In this document: positions 30,201 to 38,528 of the stretch, one piece after another
How the letters are laid out: each line of letters starts with the position of its first letter
Position numbering within the stretch: the stretch's first letter is position 1
DNA from: Acidovorax sp. CCYZU-2555
GTDB lineage: Bacteria; Pseudomonadota; Gammaproteobacteria; Burkholderiales; Burkholderiaceae_C
Assembly: GCF_018413525.1 (NCBI RefSeq)
Contig: NZ_JAHCDD010000007.1
Coordinates: forward strand, 1 to 64,000
Direction: 5' to 3'
DNA: 64,000 nt
The notes under the pieces: model-generated
Told to the model about the DNA's origin: nothing
Database searches by the model: none
The model's input: only the letters and a program-made list of their open reading frames with translations
Translations under genes and position numbers: made by a program

Positions 30201-30228
30201 CGGCGCCTGTCCATTGCTTGATTCCCAC
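24238..30228 (-). CDS. Bacterial alpha-2-macroglobulin (MG2/A2M thioester protein)
   Basis: The largest gene of the window encodes 1996 residues with a signal peptide (residues 1 to about 21, NALALA) but no lipobox cysteine. Successive macroglobulin-type beta domains are followed by the MG2 and A2M core (GDPSVRPDPQGLVDGLRFEG, PVRGTAQVTISAKLPNGQPA, VPLNDSLTTFEIVAVADAG). The thioester motif CLEQ is intact at residues 1498-1501 (YAYTCLEQISSRAL) inside the alpha/alpha toroid. The C-terminal receptor-like domain ends PVKVVATP. Such proteins trap attacking proteases covalently in the periplasm. The E. coli homologue with CLEQ (YfhM) is an inner-membrane lipoprotein, so a soluble periplasmic form is predicted here. 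The usual partner pbpC is displaced downstream by the ugp block. Confidence 0.93.
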   Translation of the reverse strand: MGIKQWTGAALALWAGNALALAVGQFNPQGEVAQVQQVRVQFDSAAVRFGDPKAAAPLQLSCSDAQAAAGTGRWTSEREWVFDFSKPLPPGVRCTAQLLAGLKSPTGQVLSGTTRYQFSTGGPQALSILPPTYEAIDESQFFVLRFSGPVARDTLLANGYCALEGVGERIPLRWIDGNERTELLKMRGWTQAATAAPLQYATLACNRTLTPGAKLRLVLGSGVATPSGVATRNAQEFAYNVREPFSAELRCERENAQAACLPIRPMRLSFNAPVPRAQAEAIRLQGGGATLKPVIDEGDDPSVRPDPQGLVDGLRFEGLSAQTSYKLQLPKDFKDAAGRTLRNADAFPLTVATADMPPLVKFAASPFGIVERFAEGPGGPALLPVTVRKVEAALQSQQLQPGSEVSLIEPRTDADIIAWLRKLQNYERDQVTRAQARRDVNGALPPVIDPNERQSVQTRMLSLLAGQSNVKAMSLPAAQAGDPRPFEVVGIPLTPGFHVVEIASPLLGAALLDERYGEKRSMYVRSSALVTNLAVHFKLGRENSAAWVTTLDKGQVVAGAKVQVSSCNGEVLASAVTNAQGIAQFADLSPQPPQCRGDGYRNAAYFVSARAQTSAGPELAFAWSDWQRGIEPWRFNVPTSNSAKADMLAHTVFDRTLLRAGETLAMKHFLRQQNGQGLALPPQRPSELRITHLGSGQTFRQPLTWRETGSGGLSAESRFPVPAGAKLGEYQVELREPQDASQFRALTSGSFRVEEFRLPVFEGRIGPVNAKPLVRAEKLPVQVQLNYLSGGPADGLPVRVSAMVRAKSLDFAGYDDFRFGPPRAAADNAQSDDEEASAAQDTKVIADALPLVLNRQGAGQVELQSLPRGKQARELLVEATYADPSGEVQTLRSTQTLWPAAVVAGIQAENWVSTEREMQFQALALGLDGKPQAGVALKVQALARITTSSRKRLVGGFYSYDNQTTLKDLGTVCSGKSDAQGRLHCTAKIAQAGEVELVATASDSAGNEVQAATSVWVTRQGELWFGGEDHDRMELLSEQRSYAPGETARLQVRMPFRYATALVAVEREGILSTRVVQLEGQNPTVELKIEESWGPNVYVSVLALRGRLREVPWYSFFTWGYQAPRAWWNAFWHEGREYVAPTSLVDLSRPAFRLGMAEIKVDAAANRLAVQVSADRETYPVRGTAQVTISAKLPNGQPAAGAEVALAAVDQALLELMPNGSWNLLDAMLPRRAWGVQTATAQMEVIGRRHYGRKAVPAGGGGGRSPRRELFDSVLLWQPSVVLDAKGQARVTVPLNDSLTTFEIVAVADAGVQMFGTGRTKIRSTQDLQIISGLPPLVREGDRLRAQVTLRNTTERAMQVQVQPRAAPLTLAAQRIALAAGASQEVAWEVTVPVNAAGSSALENLAAGLDWEIDAEDVTPGAPPARDAIRTRQRIEAAVPLTVQQATLVQIDGQWQLPVSPPADALPGRGGLRLALAPKLADGMPGVRDWWLRYAYTCLEQISSRALGLGDAAQWQQVIAKMPSYLDENGLASYFPPRAGAAHRGSDTLTAYLLAASHEAARQDPRLALPEALRAQMESALIAFVEGRLERPLNNPRNDQALALEVRKLAAIEALSRNGRAVPRMLESIRVAPTQWPTHALLDWVQILQRMPEAAQRETRLQEAKQLLQSRLSFQGSQVVFSTEKDDNWWWQMQGGDSNAARLLLTALSLPEWKDDVPRLAQGLIARQRGGAWTTTTANLWGVLALQAFSRERESTPVSGRTLAQLGTQSVVKEWRGMAAQPAATTGTVPAAGAPLGANPVGAPVAASGANGLFLPWAAGPLTVTHEGAGKPWLSLQSVAAVPLSKPFSAGYTVRKTVTRVTPSQLPAGSYQRGDVLDVTLDVTSTADMGWVAITDPIPAGATILGSGLGRDSEIAQQGGDDTSGEGSQPTFEERSFSSWRGYYEWLPRGSIKVRYRVRVSNVGEFALPPTRVEALYAPEMFGEAPNAPVKVVATP

Positions 30229-30332
30229 GTCTATCCCCTCTCGATCCGGCCGGGCCGGTGCTGCCTTGGCGCGCTCGGAGGCGGCTTTTTGCGGCGTATC
30301 AGCGGATCATGGGTGGGCCGGCGCGCTTTGCC

Positions 30333-30360
30333 AAAAAAAACCCCGCAGAAACTGCGGGGC
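30333..30360 (-). terminator. Intrinsic terminator after the second Bug gene
   Basis: On the minus strand an 8-bp stem (CCCCGCAG with CTGCGGGG) closes a TTT loop and is followed by eight T residues (plus-strand A tract 30333-30340). It begins 5 bases past the Bug stop and isolates that gene from the macroglobulin gene. Confidence 0.92.
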
Positions 30361-30364
30361 TTTG

Positions 30365-31342
30365 TCACTGCGGCTGGTAGCCGCTGTTGCGAATGATCGC
30401 CGTCCAGGCGCGCGTATAGGCCTGCTCGCGCTGCGCGAGCTGCTGCGGCGCCATGTGACCCACGGTCAGGCCCAGCGCCACGAGCTGTTCGCGCACGTCG
30501 GCCATCTGCAATACCTTGGCGGTCGCCGCGGAAAAGCGCTCGATGAACGCCGCGGGCGTGCCCTTGGGCGCATAGAAGCCGTAGTACGGCATGTCTTCGA
30601 AGCCCTTGACGCCCTGCTCGGCCAGCGTGGGCACATCGGGCATGGCCGCCTGGCGGCGGTCGCCGAGCACCGCGATCACGCGCATCTTGCCCGCGCGCTG
30701 GTGTTCGATGAAATCCTGCACGGCGGCGATGCCCGCTGGAATCTGATTGCCCAGCATGTCGGCCAGCATGGGCGCGCTGCCGCGGTAAGGCGCGGCGACC
30801 AGGTCGAGCTGAAAGCGGCTCGACAGCTGCTTGACCAGGAACTCCGGCGTGGACGCGGGCGCGGGAATGCCCACGGCGCTCTTGCCACCCTGCTGACGCA
30901 CCCATTGCACGTACTCGGCGAGGTTCTTCGCGGGCGTGTGGCTGGACACCGCGAGCGCATTGACGAAAGTCGCGATGCCGGTCACGGGAACGAAGTCCTG
31001 GGCGGGATCGAAACCGGGCTTGCGAATCACCTGCGGCAGGATGGAAATCGTGTGATCGTGCGTCAGGAACAGCGTATGGCCGTCGGCAGGCGCGGCCTTG
31101 AGCTGCTGCGCCGCGATCTGCCCGCCCGCGCCCGGGCGGTTGTCGACCAACACCGTGGTGCCCAATTCATCGCGCAGCTTCTCGGCGAGCAGGCGGGCGA
31201 TCGCGTCCGTGCCGCCGCCCGGCGGAAAGCCCACGAGGATGCGTATCGGCTGCGGGTCGGCCGCAAGGGCGCTGGCGCCCCAGGCCGCCACGGACGACAC
31301 CACGGCGGCATGGGACAGAAGACGGCGACGTGAAAGACGCAT
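30365..31342 (-). CDS. Bug-family tripartite tricarboxylate transporter substrate-binding protein
   Basis: The 325-residue periplasmic receptor has an Arg-rich leader (MRLSRRRLLSHAAVVSSVAA, cut near residue 28). Bug motifs are IRILVGFPPGGGTDAIARLL, VLVDNRPGAGGQIAAQQLKA, DGHTLFL, PYRGSAPMLADMLGNQI and RRQAAMPDVPTLAEQG. The ATG at 31342 has GGAG five bases upstream; a GTG two codons earlier is an alternative. It has no permease partner nearby. It is only distantly similar to the Bug protein at 10-11 kb, so the two probably bind different ligands. It lies downstream of argH (57-base gap) and is closed by a strong terminator. Confidence 0.9.
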   Translation of the reverse strand: MRLSRRRLLSHAAVVSSVAAWGASALAADPQPIRILVGFPPGGGTDAIARLLAEKLRDELGTTVLVDNRPGAGGQIAAQQLKAAPADGHTLFLTHDHTISILPQVIRKPGFDPAQDFVPVTGIATFVNALAVSSHTPAKNLAEYVQWVRQQGGKSAVGIPAPASTPEFLVKQLSSRFQLDLVAAPYRGSAPMLADMLGNQIPAGIAAVQDFIEHQRAGKMRVIAVLGDRRQAAMPDVPTLAEQGVKGFEDMPYYGFYAPKGTPAAFIERFSAATAKVLQMADVREQLVALGLTVGHMAPQQLAQREQAYTRAWTAIIRNSGYQPQ

Positions 31343-31399
31343 GTTCACTCCAGTGGAATCAAAAGGACGGCAGCGCAGCCGCGCTGCCCGGACCGGCGC

Positions 31400-32857
<1,458 letters not shown>

Positions 32858-32909
32858 GGAAGGGGCAATAATCAGAGGGTTCAGACACCCGGAACAACCG
32901 GATGCCGCA

Positions 32910-33980
32910 ATGCAAGATATGCAAATTTTATCGACCCCGCCCGGTTCCGACCAATCCGGTCCTGTACTAGCCCCCACGGCTGGTGCGGCGCAGCGCGTTC
33001 TGGTGTTCGATGCCTGCCATGTCGGCGTGGTGCTGCGGGCCGTGCTGTTCGTGCAGAGCGTGGTCGCCACGGCCGCGCTTTTCGGCGCCGACAGCGCGCT
33101 CGATTGGCTGGCCCACATGGCCCTGGTCACCAGCGGCACGCTGCCAGGAACGCTGCTGTGGCTGGTCGCGGCCTGCGGGCTCAAGCGCCTGCTGCAGCGC
33201 CTGCCCAGGCAAGCCCAGGTCCTTGCGGGCATGGGGCTGGGAGCGCTCTGCGGCCTCTATGCCTGCGCCATGCTGTGGCTGGTCGATGACGCACCGACTT
33301 CGTACTGGCTGGCCAGCGCTGCCACCGGCGCGCTGCTGTCGGCGCTGCTCGTGACCGCGCTGCAGCTGCGCGCGCGTGCGCGTGCGCCGGCCGCGACCAC
33401 GGCCCGGCTGGCCGAACTGCAGTCACGCATACGCCCGCATTTCCTGTTCAACACGCTCAACAGCGCCATTGCACTGGTGCGCGCCGAGCCGGCCAAGGCG
33501 GAAGAGCTGCTCGAAGACCTCAGCGACCTGTTTCGCGGCGCGCTGGCCGAACCCCATGCGAGCACCACGCTCGACGAGGAAATTGCGCTGGCGCGGCGTT
33601 ACCTCGCCATAGAGCAGGTGCGCTTCGGTGCGCGGCTGCGCACCGAATGGGCGCTGGACCCCGCGGCAGACGCGGCGCGTCTGCCGCCGCTGCTGCTGCA
33701 GCCGCTGGTGGAAAACGCGATACGCCACGGCATAGAGCCCAGCCCCGAAGGCGGCACGCTCACGCTCTCCACCCGGCTGCACCGCGGCCGCGTGCTGATC
33801 ACGATCACCAACAGCCTGCCGCCCAGCAGCGCCGCGGCAAAACCCGGCCATGGCATGGCGCTGCGCAATGTGCGCGAGCGCCTGTCGCTGCTGCACGACC
33901 TGCAGGCCGATTTCAGCGCCCGCAGCCGCCAGGGCAGCTACCGCGTACGCATCAGCCTGCCGCTGGAGGGCGTGGCATGA
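32910..33980 (+). CDS. algZ: LytS/AlgZ-family sensor histidine kinase
   Basis: The 356-residue membrane kinase starts at the ATG at 32910 (another ATG at 32919). Four hydrophobic segments lie in about residues 30-145. The HisKA_7TM/His_kinase domain follows with the phosphoacceptor H177 in [13 protein letters not shown], then the ATPase domain with N box [18 protein letters not shown] and G box [15 protein letters not shown]. The gene overlaps the response regulator by 4 bases (ATGA). In pseudomonads AlgZ/FimS controls type IV pili, alginate and biofilm through AlgR; in this family it is usually annotated only as a LytS-type sensor. The input signal is unknown. Confidence 0.88.
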   Translation: MQDMQILSTPPGSDQSGPVLAPTAGAAQRVLVFDACHVGVVLRAVLFVQSVVATAALFGADSALDWLAHMALVTSGTLPGTLLWLVAACGLKRLLQRLPRQAQVLAGMGLGALCGLYACAMLWLVDDAPTSYWLASAATGALLSALLVTALQLRARARAPAATTARLAELQSRIRPHFLFNTLNSAIALVRAEPAKAEELLEDLSDLFRGALAEPHASTTLDEEIALARRYLAIEQVRFGARLRTEWALDPAADAARLPPLLLQPLVENAIRHGIEPSPEGGTLTLSTRLHRGRVLITITNSLPPSSAAAKPGHGMALRNVRERLSLLHDLQADFSARSRQGSYRVRISLPLEGVA

Positions 33981-34759
33981 ATCGCTCCTTGCACATTCTG
34001 CTGGTCGACGACGAAGCGCTGGCGCGCAGCCGGCTGCGCACGCTGCTGGCCGATGCGGCCGCCAGCGACCCTGCCCTGCCGCCCTTGGTCGTGCACGAAG
34101 CCGCCGACAGCGACCAGGCCTGGGAATTGCTCGATGCGCCCGATTGCGCTATCGAGCTGCTGCTGCTCGACATCCACATGCCGGGCCAGGACGGCCTGTC
34201 GCTGGCCGAACGCCTGCGCGGCCTGGCCCGGCCTCCGGCGCTGGTGTTCGTCACGGCCTACAGCCTGCATGCGGTCAACGCTTTCGAGCTCGAAGCACTC
34301 GACTACCTGACCAAGCCGGTGCGCCTGGCGCGGCTGCAGCAGATGCTGGCCAAGCTGCTGCGCCAGCGCATGCCCGCAGCCGCGCCCGCGGCGCAGGAAA
34401 GCGCGAACATGCTGCTGATCCAGGACCGCGGCCGCACCGAACGCGTGCCGCTCAACGAAGTGATCTATTTCAAGGCCGAGCTGAAGTACGTGACCGTGCG
34501 CACGGCCGGCCACAGCTACATTCTCGACAGCGCGCTCAACGACCTCGAATCGCGCCATGCCACGCAGTTTCTGCGCGTGCACCGCAACGCGCTGGTCGCG
34601 CGCCATGCGCTGCGCGCGCTGGAAAAACACCATGACGCCGAAGAAGGCGACGGCTGGGCCGTGCGCCTGCAAGGCATCGCCGAGCCGCTCGCGGTCTCGC
34701 GCCGCCAGCTGCCCGCGGTGCGCGCGGCGCTGCGCGATGCGAGCGAGCCGTCAGTGTGA
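33977..34759 (+). CDS. algR: LytTR-family response regulator (AlgR-like)
   Basis: The 260-residue regulator has a receiver domain (residues 5-125, acidic pocket VDDE, phosphoacceptor D65 in LLLLDIHMPG, T in FVTAY, K in LTKPV) and a C-terminal LytTR DNA-binding domain (about 150-250, NEVIYFKAELKYVTVRTAGH and FLRVHRNALV). It is co-translated with the kinase gene. The last 9 bases overlap the end of the convergent ZIP gene. In related genomes hemC often follows this pair; here the neighbour is a metal transporter. Confidence 0.9.
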   Translation: MNRSLHILLVDDEALARSRLRTLLADAAASDPALPPLVVHEAADSDQAWELLDAPDCAIELLLLDIHMPGQDGLSLAERLRGLARPPALVFVTAYSLHAVNAFELEALDYLTKPVRLARLQQMLAKLLRQRMPAAAPAAQESANMLLIQDRGRTERVPLNEVIYFKAELKYVTVRTAGHSYILDSALNDLESRHATQFLRVHRNALVARHALRALEKHHDAEEGDGWAVRLQGIAEPLAVSRRQLPAVRAALRDASEPSV

Positions 34760-35572
34760 GTGGGCCATGCCGCTGACCAGCGTCACCAGCACCATGCCGG
34801 CGACCAGCCAGGCGATCTGCGCGAAAGTCTCGCGCGCCGTGAGGCGCTTTTGCAGCTGGGGAATCAGATCGGCCAGCGCCACATAGACAAAGCTGCTCGA
34901 CGCCAGCACCAGGAAGTACGGCAGCCAGTCCTGCAGCTGTCCGACCAGGAAATAGCCCGCGATGCCGCCCAGCGCCGTCACGGCGCCCGCCAGCGAGACC
35001 TTGACCAGCGCCACGCGCCGGTTGCCGCTGGAATGGCCCAGCACCACCAGATCGCCAATATGATGCGGCACTTCATGCGCCAGCACCGAAGCTGCGGCAA
35101 TCAGGCCCAGCCGCATGTCGGCCAGAAACGCCGAGGCAATCAGCACGCCGTCGCCAAAGCAATGCACGCTGTCGCCCGTGAGCACCGCCCAGCCGCCCGT
35201 GGCTTTGCCGTGGTCATGGCCATGACCATCGCCTTGGCCATGCGCGTGACCGTGGCTGGGATGGTTGTCATGCCCGTGGCCATGCTCATGGCCGTGGTGC
35301 CAGAGTTCGGCCTTGTCGAGCAGGAAGAAGAACACCACGCCGACCAGCAGCGTGAGGAAAAGGTCATGCGCGCTGGCTTCGCTGTTGAAGGCTTCGGGCA
35401 GCAAATGCATGAAAGCCGTCGCCAGCAGCGCGCCCGCGGCCAGGCTCAGCAGGCGCTGGGGCATCATGCCGCCGTTCCTGCCCGAAACGCCTACGCGCAT
35501 CAGCAGCGCAGCCACCCATACACTGCCAATGCCAGCGGCCAGGGTGGCCAAGATGATTGCTATTAAATTCAT
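34751..35572 (-). CDS. ZIP-family divalent metal (zinc) transporter with His-rich loop
   Basis: The 273-residue inner-membrane transporter has about eight hydrophobic helices. Helices IV and V carry the metal-site residues (HCFGDGVLIASAFLADMRLG and ASVLAHEVPHHIGDLVVL, the HEVPHH signature of the ZIP/GufA group). A long cytoplasmic loop (about residues 100-135) is packed with His/Gly/Asp (HGHEHGHGHDNHPSHGHAHG and onward), a putative metal sensor or sink. It would bring Zn(II) or Fe(II) into the cytosol. Convergent overlap with the regulator gene is 9 bases. No Zur site was recognised upstream. Confidence 0.9.
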   Translation of the reverse strand: MNLIAIILATLAAGIGSVWVAALLMRVGVSGRNGGMMPQRLLSLAAGALLATAFMHLLPEAFNSEASAHDLFLTLLVGVVFFFLLDKAELWHHGHEHGHGHDNHPSHGHAHGQGDGHGHDHGKATGGWAVLTGDSVHCFGDGVLIASAFLADMRLGLIAAASVLAHEVPHHIGDLVVLGHSSGNRRVALVKVSLAGAVTALGGIAGYFLVGQLQDWLPYFLVLASSSFVYVALADLIPQLQKRLTARETFAQIAWLVAGMVLVTLVSGMAHSH

Positions 35573-35945
35573 AGCTGGATTCTTTTTCTATGGCCGCAGA
35601 AGACCGATCCAGCTAATTTTCGCAGAAAGACGCGGCAACTGCGCTCGCGCCGGCCCAAAAACGGCGTTGCGCGGCCCGCAGGTTCATCTCCGCGCCCTCA
35701 AAAGGTTCAAGCGCCCAACAAGCTGCGCCCGGCCACTGCGCCTGGTCCCGGCCCGGCAGCACCCGCCTCTGCACGGCGGCCAGCGCCTGCTTGGTTCCGA
35801 TCGGCGACCGTTGGCAGCACGCCCCGCGCGGCCTACTGCGCTGAATTTGTTGCCAATAGCCGTGGCGGATTCAAAAGCAAAATGCAATGCCGTGAATTCC
35901 AATGAACCCGGGCAGCAGGGGCTCATCCGTGCGGGTTTTTACGGG
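35573..35945. other. Intergenic region between ZIP and ankyrin genes
   Basis: These 373 bases contain no gene I can support. The ZIP promoter should lie at the left edge. Composition shifts from GC-rich to AT-rich toward the right, marking the edge of the foreign patch. Short frames of about 80 codons on the minus strand show no family resemblance. Confidence 0.5.
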
Positions 35946-38099
35946 TCAAGCAGGATCGGGCAAATTTGCATTGGCGTATTGCACGGCGTACGCTAAAACC
36001 TCGCCAACCATCGGTGCATCAACATTTCTCTCCACCATCTCGAGTAATTTTGATTTTTCTCCGCTCTCCAGCAGCCACTTATCCAGGAGTTTAATATGCC
36101 TGTACCTCACCGCCATGGACATAATTTCCAAAGATATTTTTTCAGGCATTTCTTTGGAGTACCCCTCCGAATCCAATAAATCCAATAAATTATATAAAAA
36201 CTCCAGAGAAATATTCAAATTAATTTTTACTGTTTTAATTGCATTATTGCCAGACAGATAAGCTTCACCTTCTTTAACCCCCCAAAATGCAACAGCCCCC
36301 CTAACTGACGGAGTATATCGTGACTGCGGATATTGCAACGGCGGGGCTGGCATTTGCCGCCGCATTGGCTGCTGTTTCGCATAGGGAAACAAGGGTGGCA
36401 TTGGCTGCCGCACTGGCTGCCGCACTGGCTGCTGCATTGGCTGCCACATTGGCCGTTCTTGCAGCCCAGGAACTGGGTGTAAATAGTTCAGGAATGTCAG
36501 TGGAGGATGCAGGGGTTGCATTGGCTGCTGCATTGGCTGCTGCATTGGCTGCTGCATTGGCTGCTGCATTGGCTGCGGCCTCGCAACAATGGGGCGAAGT
36601 GCCGAAATATCACGTTCAAAAATATTATCCAAACGATCTCTATAAGAAGAAAGAAAAAGTAAATTATCACCAATTAGAAATTTATGACGAAACTTCCCAT
36701 CAAGATATTTTCCTGAAGAAAAATCCATACTCTTAGAAAAAACCGAAAAATCCAGAACTTTCCCGAAACAAAGATCTATATCACTTCTATCTTTATCATG
36801 ATAATCAAAACTACTGACAGACTTGGAAATAGAATATATTGAATGCTTCAAATCATTATCAATGCTTTTCAGCAGCGATTCATCAAAGATATTAAATATA
36901 TGATCTGACGTTTTAAACACCCCCACGAGCGCTCTGGCAGCCACGATTTCGCCTTGTGCTATAGCGTATTCCAACAACTTCCCGCCACCAAGAAAAAATT
37001 CTTTTATATATTTTTCTTTCTGGAACTCCTTCAACAAGTACGCGAATGACTGAGAAGCGCCGGTTTTCACCGCCAACATCATGGCTGTTTCTCCGGCCTT
37101 ATTGACTGCATTGATATCCCGCGGATCTTTCATCTCACCCAGCACAGTTTCTATGCATGCAGGAACATCGGAACGCACGGCATACATCAGCAATGTTTGC
37201 CCCCCTCCATCAGGCTGGTTAATATCATCTTTGTTTCCGCGCGCGGCCAACAACAATTTCAGGCATTGATTTTGGGCAGTCACTGCAGCGAGCCCCGAAG
37301 CCCTCATCACATCGTTGTTAACTTCATCGCTACCTCTTGCAGACTCAAGCGCTTCGAGAATGGCTTTGACGCATGAATGAGACCCTCTCAGTGCAGCAAG
37401 CATCAGAGCCGACTGTCCATTTTGATTGACTTTACATATGTATTTCGCATCTTGGAGCGCATTTACATACAATGAAACACCTGCATCGTCATTATTCCAT
37501 GCGGCATGCATCAGGCCTGACACCCCATCCTTCCCCATGAATTCATTGATTTTTTCCGGAGTTTTTAGCGCAGAAACAAACGCAGCAACAAAAGGAAGTG
37601 AGTTTTTATCCATTCTATTTAATCCGACCAAAATATCTGAAATATTATAGCCTTCTTCAATGATTTCCAACGCCTTCTTCCTCAGGAACTCCGTTCGCAA
37701 CGCGCTTACATAGCTTTCTCCACCGCCTTGATTTTGCGCGATACTGATAGATGTATTACCTCTATTGTCTTTTCCATCAATATCAGCACCCGCTTGAATC
37801 AAATCCCGCATTAATCCCGCAGAAACTTTCGCCTTTACCGCCAGTATCGCAACCCTGTGACCTTGCTGCTCACAAGCACGAATATCTGCGCCAGACTCCA
37901 GCAGCTCCCTTATATACCCCTCGCTCACATCTGGCCGACCTAGTTCTTCCACCAACTTCTTATTCAGCTCAGCCACAGGAATTGATGGCGAATCATTTGG
38001 ATTGGTGGTGGGATCATCTCTCATTGTTGAATCGCCTGACTGGGGCATTCCAGCGTAGAGAGAAGTGTTCAAAGAATTTCCAGCGGGATAAAAGGACAT
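35946..38099 (-). CDS. Ankyrin-repeat protein with Pro/Gln/Met repeat linker
   Basis: The 717-residue product is not recognised as a named family member. About eight degenerate ankyrin repeats cover residues 45-400 (LLESGADIRACEQQGHRVAI, LIQAGADIDGKDNRGNTSIS, NQNGQSALMLAALRGSHSCV, INAVNKAGETAMMLAVKTGA). A region without repeats follows. Two low-complexity blocks come next, near residues 507-527 and 549-567, built from PMQQ-type units that the DNA encodes as tandem 12-bp repeats. A C-terminal domain of about 110 residues ends the protein. There is no signal peptide. Base use is far more AT-rich than in all neighbours, which suggests recent transfer. A secreted effector is possible but unproven. 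The start is uncertain: no ribosome-binding site precedes 38099, and ATGs 17 and 25 codons later are alternatives. Confidence 0.8.
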   Translation of the reverse strand: MSFYPAGNSLNTSLYAGMPQSGDSTMRDDPTTNPNDSPSIPVAELNKKLVEELGRPDVSEGYIRELLESGADIRACEQQGHRVAILAVKAKVSAGLMRDLIQAGADIDGKDNRGNTSISIAQNQGGGESYVSALRTEFLRKKALEIIEEGYNISDILVGLNRMDKNSLPFVAAFVSALKTPEKINEFMGKDGVSGLMHAAWNNDDAGVSLYVNALQDAKYICKVNQNGQSALMLAALRGSHSCVKAILEALESARGSDEVNNDVMRASGLAAVTAQNQCLKLLLAARGNKDDINQPDGGGQTLLMYAVRSDVPACIETVLGEMKDPRDINAVNKAGETAMMLAVKTGASQSFAYLLKEFQKEKYIKEFFLGGGKLLEYAIAQGEIVAARALVGVFKTSDHIFNIFDESLLKSIDNDLKHSIYSISKSVSSFDYHDKDRSDIDLCFGKVLDFSVFSKSMDFSSGKYLDGKFRHKFLIGDNLLFLSSYRDRLDNIFERDISALRPIVARPQPMQQPMQQPMQQPMQQPMQPLHPPLTFLNYLHPVPGLQERPMWQPMQQPVRQPVRQPMPPLFPYAKQQPMRRQMPAPPLQYPQSRYTPSVRGAVAFWGVKEGEAYLSGNNAIKTVKINLNISLEFLYNLLDLLDSEGYSKEMPEKISLEIMSMAVRYRHIKLLDKWLLESGEKSKLLEMVERNVDAPMVGEVLAYAVQYANANLPDPA
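36398..36450. repeat. Diverged 12-bp tandem repeats inside the ankyrin gene
   Basis: There are four to five units of GC(A)YTGGCTGCY (gcattggctgcc, gcactggctgcc and variants). They encode PVRQP/PMQQP-type residues on the minus strand. The units are more diverged than the second cluster and so are probably older. Confidence 0.75.
36518..36577. repeat. Near-perfect 12-bp minisatellite inside the ankyrin gene
   Basis: Five tandem copies of gcattggctgct (the last ends gcg) encode the PMQQ repeat on the minus strand. Unit length is a multiple of three, so copy-number change would lengthen or shorten the protein without a frameshift. Confidence 0.88.
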
Positions 38100-38345
38100 T
38101 TTTGAATGAGAAATGGTTGTGGATAAGCGTCAGTCCCCTCATGGGGGAAAGAAGTTCCATTTCTGTTCGATGACATGGCTCGCCCCAGGGACCTCTGACC
38201 TGGCGGCGAAGCTTGGCTTTCCTGGAGACGTCCGGCACATCACCTGTCGCATCAAGCGCATATTCATGCATCGGCGCCATGAAAGCTTTTTTATCGCAGC
38301 TGGTCGCGAGCGGCTGTCAGCGTGAAGAATTCATCGCGCGTGATG

Positions 38346-38395
38346 AAAAAACCCCCAAGTTTGAACTTCTGTCCAACTCTTGGGGTGCAGTTTCA
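38346..38395 (-). repeat. IS3-family-like terminal inverted repeat remnant, also a hairpin with T tract
   Basis: On the minus strand the sequence TGAAACTGCACCCCAAGAGT then TGGACAGAAG resembles the ends of IS3/IS150-group elements (TG-ACTGCACCC...GTTGGAC). No transposase is present, so it would be a solo end. The same segment folds as ACCCCAAG pairing with CTTGGGGT and is followed by six T residues on the minus strand, so it could also end transcription. The two readings are compatible. Confidence 0.5.
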
Positions 38396-38410
38396 TCGGG
38401 CGCGGCCCAA

Positions 38411-38444
38411 GGCAGCGACCCGCCCAGCGGCGCAGCGTGGGGGT
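38411..38444. repeat. Dispersed GC-rich repeat, copy 1
   Basis: The unit begins ggcagcgacccgcccagcgg and ends gtgggggtc. It matches a second copy at 38495-38528 except at about five positions. Repeats of the form CAGCGACCCGC...GGAGCGTGGGGG are common downstream of genes in Comamonadaceae. Confidence 0.65.
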
Positions 38445-38494
38445 CAACCGCGCCGGCGCCGGGCCGCCCCAAGCCGGCGCACGCCCCCTCGGGG

Positions 38495-38528
38495 GGCAGC
38501 GATCCGCGCAGCGGTGGAGCGTGGGGGC
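38495..38528. repeat. Dispersed GC-rich repeat, copy 2
   Basis: The unit begins ggcagcgatccgcgcagcgg and ends gtgggggcc. It is adjacent to a short CCCCCTCGGGGGG hairpin (about 38484-38496) and to the polA stop, so it may form part of the polA transcript end. Confidence 0.65.

Noticed and set aside
24142-30396. A 2084-codon open frame on the plus strand, longer than any real gene here
   Set aside because: It lies fully antisense to the alpha-2-macroglobulin gene, is His/Arg/Ala/Gln-rich low-complexity sequence and matches no family. It is open only because of the strong GC codon bias.
32858-33232. N-terminal extension of argH to 33232
   Set aside because: It would overlap the divergent sensor-kinase gene and adds about 125 residues unknown in the family.
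36320-36736. Poly-alanine/leucine frame (LAAALAAALAA) on the plus strand
   Set aside because: It is the reverse reading of the 12-bp repeats in the ankyrin gene. The minus-strand reading has the ankyrin motifs and the longer frame.
38113-38325. Short frames on both strands upstream of the ankyrin gene
   Set aside because: Overlapping frames of 70-90 codons with no family resemblance, no ribosome-binding sites and mutual overlap. They may be decayed remnants but cannot be supported as genes.
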